A program made the position numbers and the translations under genes. From Caulobacter sp. NIBR2454 (GTDB lineage: Bacteria > Pseudomonadota > Alphaproteobacteria > Caulobacterales > Caulobacteraceae), in the NCBI RefSeq assembly GCF_027474405.1, contig NZ_CP114871.1, positions 1,435,001 through 1,499,000 on the forward strand: a stretch of DNA of 64,000 nt, read 5' to 3'. Below the pieces are notes generated by a model. It ran no database searches, had not been told where the DNA came from, and saw only the letters and a list, made by a program, of their open reading frames with translations. Positions 58,859 through 64,000 of this stretch are shown one piece after another. Position 1 is the first letter of the stretch, and every line of letters begins with the position of its first letter.

Positions 58859-60910
58859 ATGACGGAAAACAACCCCCGCAACACGCTGATCGCCGCAAGC
58901 CTTATGGCCTTGACCGCCGCGCTCGCCAGCGCGGCGACGGCCCAGACGCCTCGCTATCCGATCACCCAGGACCAGCCGCGCGGGCAGGGTCTGCGCATGC
59001 CCAAGCCCAATTTCCCGATCCGAAATCCGGCCGCCGACACGCCGGTCGCGGCGAGCGCGACACCCGCCTATGCGCCGCCTTCGACTTCTGGCTCGGGCAT
59101 CACCAGCACCCAGATTCCGGACGCCGCCCCCTCGACCGTCCGCGCGCCCATGGCTGTGACCAGCCAGACACTGGCCCCGCTCGCGCCGGCGCGTTCCGCT
59201 GAAACCGAAGCGACGGCCGCCTCCGACGGCTCCTTCGAACTGGCCCTGGCCCAGACCAGCAGCCGTCGCCGTTCCGGCTCGGCGGTGCGCGAAACCGCCT
59301 CCGAATACACCGTCAAGCGCGGCGACAATCTGGCGTCCATCGCCCGGTCGCTGGGCGTCAGCCAGGACGCCTTGGCCGAGGCCAACAGCCTGAGTTCGCC
59401 TTATCGCCTCGACGCCGGGCAGAAGCTGAAGGTGCCTGGCGCCGCGGGTCAGAGCGCCAGCTCGACCTCGGGCTCCTACACGGTCAAGCGCGGCGACACC
59501 CTGGCCACCATCGCCAAGTCGCAGGGCGTCTCCATCGAGGACATGGCCCAGGCCAATGATCTGCGCTCGCCCTATCGCCTGACCGCCGGCCAGAAGCTCA
59601 ACGTCCCGGGCGGCGGCGAAGACAGCCGTCCGTCTTCAACGCCGACCCGTACACCGTCGCGCGGCGGCGAAGTTCGCACTCACACCGTGGCGTCCGGCGA
59701 CACCCTGTTCGCCCTGGCTCGCAAGTACGACACCACCCCGGCCGCCATCGCCGAGGCCAGCGGCATTTCCGCCCGCACCGGCCTGCGCGTCGGCCAGAAG
59801 CTGACCATCCCGGGCGAGGGCGGCTCCGTCCCGACCCGCGCCGAGCCGGAAACGGCCCGTCCGGCGCCCGTGACCAGCCGCCCCAATCAGGTCCGCCCAT
59901 CGCGCGAAGAGCCCGTGGTCGACACGGCCGGGAGCGCGGACGTCGCCGGCGGCGGCCGCGTCATCACCGTCGATGGCCCGGCCAAGACCTACACCGTCAA
60001 AAGCGGCGACAATCTCGACGAGATCGCCGACCGCATGGGCATGAGCCGCCGTGAACTGGCTTCACTAAACGGTCTGAAATCCCCGTACCGCCTGACCGTC
60101 GGCCAGCGCCTGAAAGGCGAGGCGACCAAGGCCAAGGCCTATGTGGTCGAGAGCGGCGACACCCTGGCGGTGGTCGCGCAGCGCTTCGGCGTCACCACCC
60201 GAGCCCTGGCGGCCGAGAACAACCTGCGCTCCACGGCCCGGCTGCGGTCCGGTCAGCGTCTGATCCTGCCCGCTGGCTTCCGTGACCGTGGCGTCCCCAA
60301 GCCGGCCGCCTCGACGCCGGCTCCTGTCCGCTCGACGCCCGCTCCTGCTCCTGCGCCGACGACCCCGGCGCCGGTCCGCGAAGAACCCGCCGCCAACCTG
60401 CCGACCCGGCCGCAGCCCTACACCGGCACGCCCACGCGCCCGGCCCAGACCTCGCGCCCCGCCATCGTCGAGTCGGCTCCCGCCCTTAGCGAGGCCGAGA
60501 TCGTCGCCGCCGGCAAAGGCCGCTTCATCTGGCCCCTGACAGGTGAATTGCTGTCCGACTTCGGTCCGAAGGCCGGCTCGCAGCGCAATGACGGCCTGAA
60601 CATCAAGGCCGCCGCCGGTGACCCCGTACGTTCCGCCGCCGCGGGCGAGGTGGTCTATTCCGGCGATCAGGTCCCGGGCTTTGGCAATCTGGTGCTGGTC
60701 AAGCACGCGGACGGCTGGGTGACGGCCTATGCCCACCTCAGCCGCACCGATGTGAAGATGCGCCAGCAGGTCACTCAAGGTCAGCAGATCGGCCAGGCCG
60801 GCTCCACCGGCGGGGTCGCCGAACCCCAGCTGCACTTCGAAGTCCGCTACGCCCCGTCGCCGAAGGATAAGGCGCGCCCGATCAACCCGGCCCTTGTCCT
60901 GCCGCAGTAG
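58859..60910 (+). CDS. dipM: DipM-like LysM/LytM division factor, degenerate LytM
   Basis: The 683-residue protein starts at 58859 with a signal peptide ending near AATAQTP. Five LysM domains are visible: about residues 149-195 (YTVKRGDNLASIA), 205-250 (YTVKRGDTLATIA), 275-320 (HTVASGDTLFALA), 377-422 (YTVKSGDNLDEIA) and 427-472 (YVVESGDTLAVVA). A Pro-rich linker and a LytM (M23) domain at about 540-680 follow. The first zinc motif, normally H-x-G-x-D, reads N577-D-G-L-N581; the later AYAHLS and LHFEVR His are kept. Like C. crescentus DipM it should be inactive and instead regulate septal amidases. It follows surE-pcm. The four-LysM reference count is from memory. Confidence 0.88.
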   Translation: MTENNPRNTLIAASLMALTAALASAATAQTPRYPITQDQPRGQGLRMPKPNFPIRNPAADTPVAASATPAYAPPSTSGSGITSTQIPDAAPSTVRAPMAVTSQTLAPLAPARSAETEATAASDGSFELALAQTSSRRRSGSAVRETASEYTVKRGDNLASIARSLGVSQDALAEANSLSSPYRLDAGQKLKVPGAAGQSASSTSGSYTVKRGDTLATIAKSQGVSIEDMAQANDLRSPYRLTAGQKLNVPGGGEDSRPSSTPTRTPSRGGEVRTHTVASGDTLFALARKYDTTPAAIAEASGISARTGLRVGQKLTIPGEGGSVPTRAEPETARPAPVTSRPNQVRPSREEPVVDTAGSADVAGGGRVITVDGPAKTYTVKSGDNLDEIADRMGMSRRELASLNGLKSPYRLTVGQRLKGEATKAKAYVVESGDTLAVVAQRFGVTTRALAAENNLRSTARLRSGQRLILPAGFRDRGVPKPAASTPAPVRSTPAPAPAPTTPAPVREEPAANLPTRPQPYTGTPTRPAQTSRPAIVESAPALSEAEIVAAGKGRFIWPLTGELLSDFGPKAGSQRNDGLNIKAAAGDPVRSAAAGEVVYSGDQVPGFGNLVLVKHADGWVTAYAHLSRTDVKMRQQVTQGQQIGQAGSTGGVAEPQLHFEVRYAPSPKDKARPINPALVLPQ

Positions 60911-60919
60911 CCGGCGGGA

Positions 60920-61165
60920 TCAGTCCTCGCCGTTGCGCCAGCGCCATTCGCCGTCCGTCTTGCGACGACTGACGATGACCAGCGCGACGCTGAGGACCGT
61001 TGCGGCGAGGATGCCGACGTAAAAGGGAAAGGCCGGCGGTCGGAAGTACCAGACCGCGCCCACGGTGCTGGCCGTGTAAACCGCCAGCAGCGCCCATCCT
61101 TCCCAGGTGATGGGAAGACCGGCGCCATAACCGTACCGCTTGGGTTTGAACCACGCCTTGCTCAT
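60920..61165 (-). CDS. Small two-helix membrane protein (81 aa)
   Basis: The start at ATG 61165 (MSKAWFKPKRYGYGAGLPIT) is preceded by GAGGGGTG; a GTG at 61169-61171 is less likely. A conserved-looking basic start is followed by two helices, WEGWALLAVYTASTVGAVWYF and YVGILAATVLSVALVIV, and a charged end (SRRKTDGEWRWRNGED). It resembles small membrane proteins found beside DUF815 ATPase genes, but I do not know a name. It is 10 bp downstream of the DUF815 gene in the same direction. Confidence 0.75.
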   Translation of the reverse strand: MSKAWFKPKRYGYGAGLPITWEGWALLAVYTASTVGAVWYFRPPAFPFYVGILAATVLSVALVIVSRRKTDGEWRWRNGED

Positions 61166-61175
61166 GGACACCCCT

Positions 61176-62015
61176 CTAGTTGGTCAGCTTCACTCCAAGC
61201 TCGCCGGCCAGGTCGCGGGTGAACTGCCACGCGATGCGACCGGAGCGCGAGCCTCGCAACTGTGACCACTGCAGTGCGCGACGGTCAAGGTGCTCGACCT
61301 TCAGGCCGAAACGCTGGGCATAGCCTCGGATCGCTTCCAGATAGGTCGCCTGATCCATGGGCGGGAAGCCCAGCCACAGACCGAAGCGGTCGGAGACGCT
61401 GATCTCCTCTTCCGCGTCCTCTTGGGCGGCGATGGCGCCCCGGCCCTCCACGTGATCGCGCGGCATCAGGTGCCGGCGGTTGGAGGTGGCCACGAACATC
61501 ACGTTCTCCGGCGGACCGGCCACGCCGCCCTCCAGAGCCGACTTCAGGGCCTTGGCCGCCGCCGCGCCGTCCTCGAACGACAGGTCGTCGCACAGCACCA
61601 CGAACCGCTCGTCCCGGCCGCGCAACTGATCGAACAGGTCGGGCAGGGCGGTCACCGCGTCGCGGTCCACCTCCACCAGCTTCAGGACCGGATGCGCCTT
61701 GGCCGCCGCCATGAAGGCCGCCTTGGCCATGGAGCTCTTGCCCGTGCCCCGCACGCCCCACAGCAGTACGTCGTTGCAGGGCAGCCCCTCGGCGAAGCGC
61801 TGCAGGTTCTGCAGGAACTTCTCCTTCTGGCGATCCACGCCGACCAGCAGATCCAGCGCCATGGGATAGTCCGGCGCCGGCAGGAAGGCGCCGCTTTGCG
61901 GGTCATGGCGGAACAGCCGGGCGGCCCCGAAATCGAGATCCCTGGCCGGTTGCGGCGCCAGGCGCTCAAGGGCTTCGGCGATGCGGATGAGGATGGGCGA
62001 CAGGTCCTGGCTCAT
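61176..62015 (-). CDS. DUF815-family AAA+ ATPase
   Basis: The 279-residue ATPase starts MSQDLSPILIRIAEALERLA at 62015. The Walker A is LLWGVRGTGKSSMAKAAF near residue 90; Walker B is FVVLCDDLSFEDG; sensor-1-like segment is VMFVATSNRRHLMPRD; the arginine-finger region is RFGLWLGFPPMDQATYLEAI. These match DUF815, a stand-alone bacterial AAA+ family of unknown role. The frame extends further upstream to 62531 but would run through yajC in the opposite sense and is rejected. It is divergent from yajC. Confidence 0.93.
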   Translation of the reverse strand: MSQDLSPILIRIAEALERLAPQPARDLDFGAARLFRHDPQSGAFLPAPDYPMALDLLVGVDRQKEKFLQNLQRFAEGLPCNDVLLWGVRGTGKSSMAKAAFMAAAKAHPVLKLVEVDRDAVTALPDLFDQLRGRDERFVVLCDDLSFEDGAAAAKALKSALEGGVAGPPENVMFVATSNRRHLMPRDHVEGRGAIAAQEDAEEEISVSDRFGLWLGFPPMDQATYLEAIRGYAQRFGLKVEHLDRRALQWSQLRGSRSGRIAWQFTRDLAGELGVKLTN

Positions 62016-62135
62016 GCTCTGGCTATAAGCCGCCTGCCGCTCATTGCAAAAGGGCAGGCGAGCGCATAGCTTCCGCCGACCTAAAAACGGCCCCGCTCGT
62101 GAAGCGCCGGGCCCAAGAAGACAATTGGAGATGCG

Positions 62136-62435
62136 ATGAACCCGGCCGCCGGTCCCCAGGATTTCCTGATCCAGATCGCCCCGATCCTCCTGCTCGTGGT
62201 GCTGTTCTACTTCCTCATGATCCGTCCGCAGCAAAAGCGGATGAAGGAACATGCGGCCCTGCTGTCGAGCCTGAAGCGCGGCGACAATGTCGTCCTGTCC
62301 AGCGGCATCCTGGGCAAGATCGTTCGCGTCGAAGACAAGGAAGTCGGCGTCGAGATCGCCACCGGCGTCACCGTGAAGGTGGTGAAGGGCATGATCACCG
62401 AGGTTCGCACCCGCGGCGAACCGGCGAACGACTAA
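62136..62435 (+). CDS. yajC: Preprotein translocase accessory subunit YajC
   Basis: The 99-residue protein has one membrane helix (FLIQIAPILLLVVLFYFLMI, residues 10-29), the basic RPQQKRMKEHAALLSSLKRG and a small beta domain (DNVVLSSGILGKIVRVEDKE). YajC binds SecDF and the Sec translocon. It starts 19 bp before secD in the usual alphaproteobacterial order. Confidence 0.96.
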   Translation: MNPAAGPQDFLIQIAPILLLVVLFYFLMIRPQQKRMKEHAALLSSLKRGDNVVLSSGILGKIVRVEDKEVGVEIATGVTVKVVKGMITEVRTRGEPAND

Positions 62436-62454
62436 GACGTAAAGCCCCGCCTCG

Positions 62455-64000
62455 ATGCTCAATCTCTCGCGCTGGAAGCTCCTGGCCGTCGCCTTTTCGG
62501 TCGTCTTCGGGATTCTGTTCGCCCTGCCCAACGTCCTGCCTCAGCGGACGCTGGATGCGATGCCCGGCTGGATGCCGAAGCAGAAGCTGAACCTTGGCCT
62601 GGATCTCCAGGGCGGGTCCTATCTGCTGCTTGAAGTCGATACCCAGGCGCTCCGCGCCGAGAAGTTGACCAATCTGATCGAGGACATGCGCGGCACTCTG
62701 CGCAATGGCCAGATCCAGTTCAGCAGCCTGAGCCAGCAGAACGGCCGCATCTCGGTCCTGATCAATGATCCGGCCCAGGTTAATCAGGCCGCCAACCTGC
62801 TGCGCAACAGCGTCGGCGCGCCCCTGGCCGGCACGCCGGGCGGCCGTGACGTCAACGTCAACGTCCAGGGCCAGCGCATCGAGGTGGCTTTCGTCGCCGA
62901 GGCGTTCAATGCCGAAGCCGCCAAGGCCGTCGATCAGTCTATCGAAATCATCCGTCGCCGGATCGACCAGCTCGGCACCAAGGAACCGTCGATCACCCGC
63001 CAAGGTATTGACCGTGTCGTGGTCCAGGCCGCCGGCGAAAGCGATCCCGAGCGTCTGAAGCGGGTCATCGGCCAGACCGCCAAGCTCAGCTTCCAGATGG
63101 TCGATGAGACCGTCACCGCCCAGGACGCCGCCGCCGGCCGTGTGCCGCCGGGCTCGGTCTATGTGCCCAGCGACGACGGCTATCTGCCCGGCTATGTGCT
63201 CAAGAAGCGCGTGGTGGTCTCGGGCGACATGCTGACCGACGCCCAGCAGCAGTTCGACCAGCAATCGGGCGCGCCCGTGGTGTCGTTCCGCTTCAACGGC
63301 GTGGGCTCGCGCCGCTTTGGCGACGCCACCAGCGCCAACATCGGCAAGCGTTTCGCCATCGTCCTCGACAACCGCGTCATCTCGGCTCCCGTGATCAACA
63401 GCGCCATCACCGGCGGTTCGGGTCAGATCACCGGCAGCTTCACGGTCGAGAGCGCCAACGACCTCGCCGTCCTCCTGCGCGCCGGCGCCCTGCCGGCCCC
63501 GCTGAAGGTCGAGCAGCAGCGCACGGTCGGCGCCGAGCTGGGCGCTGACGCCGTCAAGGCCGGGGGCATTTCCACCCTGGTGGCCTTCGTGGCCATCGTG
63601 GCCTTCATGATCCTGTCCTACGGCTTCCTGTTCGGCGGCATCTCGGTCGTGGGCCTGGTGATCAACGGTCTGCTGATCACGGCCATCATGACCATGACGC
63701 AGGCGACCCTCACCCTTCCCGGCATCGCCGGTCTGATCCTGACCCTCGCCGTCGCCGTGGACGCCAACGTGCTGATCTACGAGCGCATGAGAGACGAGGT
63801 TCGAGCGGGCAGGCCGTTGTTGTCGGCCATGGACGCCGGCTTCTCGCGCGCCATGACCACCATCATCGACGCCAACGTCACGACCATCCTGGCGGCGGCG
63901 ATCATGTTCCAGTTCGGTTCGGGCCCCGTCCGCGGGTTCGCCTGGACCTTGTCCATCGGCGTGATCACCTCGGTGTTCACCGCCGTCCTCATTACGCAGG
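62455..64000 (+). CDS. secD: Protein translocase subunit SecD, 3' end outside window
   Basis: The frame opens at ATG 62455 and is still open at the window end (515 residues seen). A first helix (WKLLAVAFSVVFGILFALPN) is followed by the periplasmic P1 region containing LNLGLDLQGGSYLLLEVD, IEIIRRRIDQLGTKEPSITR and VVQAAGESDPERLKRVIGQT. FAIVLDNRVISAPVINSAIT and the RND-type helix region with ILTLAVAVDANVLIYERMRD come later. SecD with SecF pulls exported proteins using the proton gradient. Very little of the C-terminus should be missing, and secF is expected just beyond. Confidence 0.96.
   Translation, partial: MLNLSRWKLLAVAFSVVFGILFALPNVLPQRTLDAMPGWMPKQKLNLGLDLQGGSYLLLEVDTQALRAEKLTNLIEDMRGTLRNGQIQFSSLSQQNGRISVLINDPAQVNQAANLLRNSVGAPLAGTPGGRDVNVNVQGQRIEVAFVAEAFNAEAAKAVDQSIEIIRRRIDQLGTKEPSITRQGIDRVVVQAAGESDPERLKRVIGQTAKLSFQMVDETVTAQDAAAGRVPPGSVYVPSDDGYLPGYVLKKRVVVSGDMLTDAQQQFDQQSGAPVVSFRFNGVGSRRFGDATSANIGKRFAIVLDNRVISAPVINSAITGGSGQITGSFTVESANDLAVLLRAGALPAPLKVEQQRTVGAELGADAVKAGGISTLVAFVAIVAFMILSYGFLFGGISVVGLVINGLLITAIMTMTQATLTLPGIAGLILTLAVAVDANVLIYERMRDEVRAGRPLLSAMDAGFSRAMTTIIDANVTTILAAAIMFQFGSGPVRGFAWTLSIGVITSVFTAVLITQ

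Noticed and set aside
61176..62531. Extended start of the DUF815 ATPase through yajC
   Set aside because: The family begins at MSQDLSPI (62015); the extra residues are antisense to yajC and its promoter.

Overview
The window is a gene-dense, high-GC (roughly mid-60s per cent by eye) alphaproteobacterial chromosome segment, most likely Caulobacteraceae (Caulobacter or a close relative). The signs are a protein with RsaA (S-layer)-like N- and C-terminal domains, a DipM-type LysM/LytM division factor next to surE-pcm, three large TonB-dependent receptors without iron-type neighbours, and the alphaproteobacterial order dgt / SPOR / nagZ / scpA / scpB / tatABC / serS / surE / pcm / dipM / yajC / secD. 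No insertion sequence, integrase, CRISPR array or prophage gene was seen.

Layout. 1-13 kb holds housekeeping and regulatory genes: partial GNAT, DMT exporter, gluQ, a TetR regulator with a likely operator/promoter, HNH nuclease, an RsaA-like secreted protein, GIY-YIG and TraB proteins, coq7-dsbB-yqaA, an exported asparaginase, FAH hydrolase-MarR, a ferredoxin and tRNA-Leu(CAA). 13-30 kb is dominated by envelope and scavenging functions: TonB receptor followed by gamma-glutamyltransferase; a translationally coupled TonB receptor and beta-propeller phytase; a D-cysteine desulfhydrase and Asp/Glu racemase pair; a YpfJ metallopeptidase; a third TonB receptor; and a TPR-sulfotransferase. 30-43 kb has a TPP-riboswitch-controlled thiC, a PhoK/PafA-type phosphatase and many single metabolic or DUF genes.

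43.2-47.4 kb is the most unusual locus. It is one 1402-residue ORF built almost wholly from about 172 octapeptides, L-[ST]-x-x-Q-[IVL]-x-[AG]. These are arranged in a second-order repeat of seven octads (56 residues, 168 bp) marked once per period by an acidic unit of the type x-D-I-x-E-F. It has no recognisable domain, signal peptide, cysteine or tryptophan.

48-64 kb is the core information-processing and envelope block: csp, infA, erpA-like, dgt, SPOR, nagZ, scpAB, tatABC, serS, surE, pcm, dipM, a DUF815 ATPase, yajC and secD. Within it serS is odd. Its middle is markedly AT-richer than its ends (43-45 % GC in two 60-base stretches counted by hand) and carries an in-frame insertion of about 77 codons just before motif 2, which suggests a mosaic gene acquired by recombination. 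argS, which I recall lying between dgt and the SPOR gene in many relatives, is not there.
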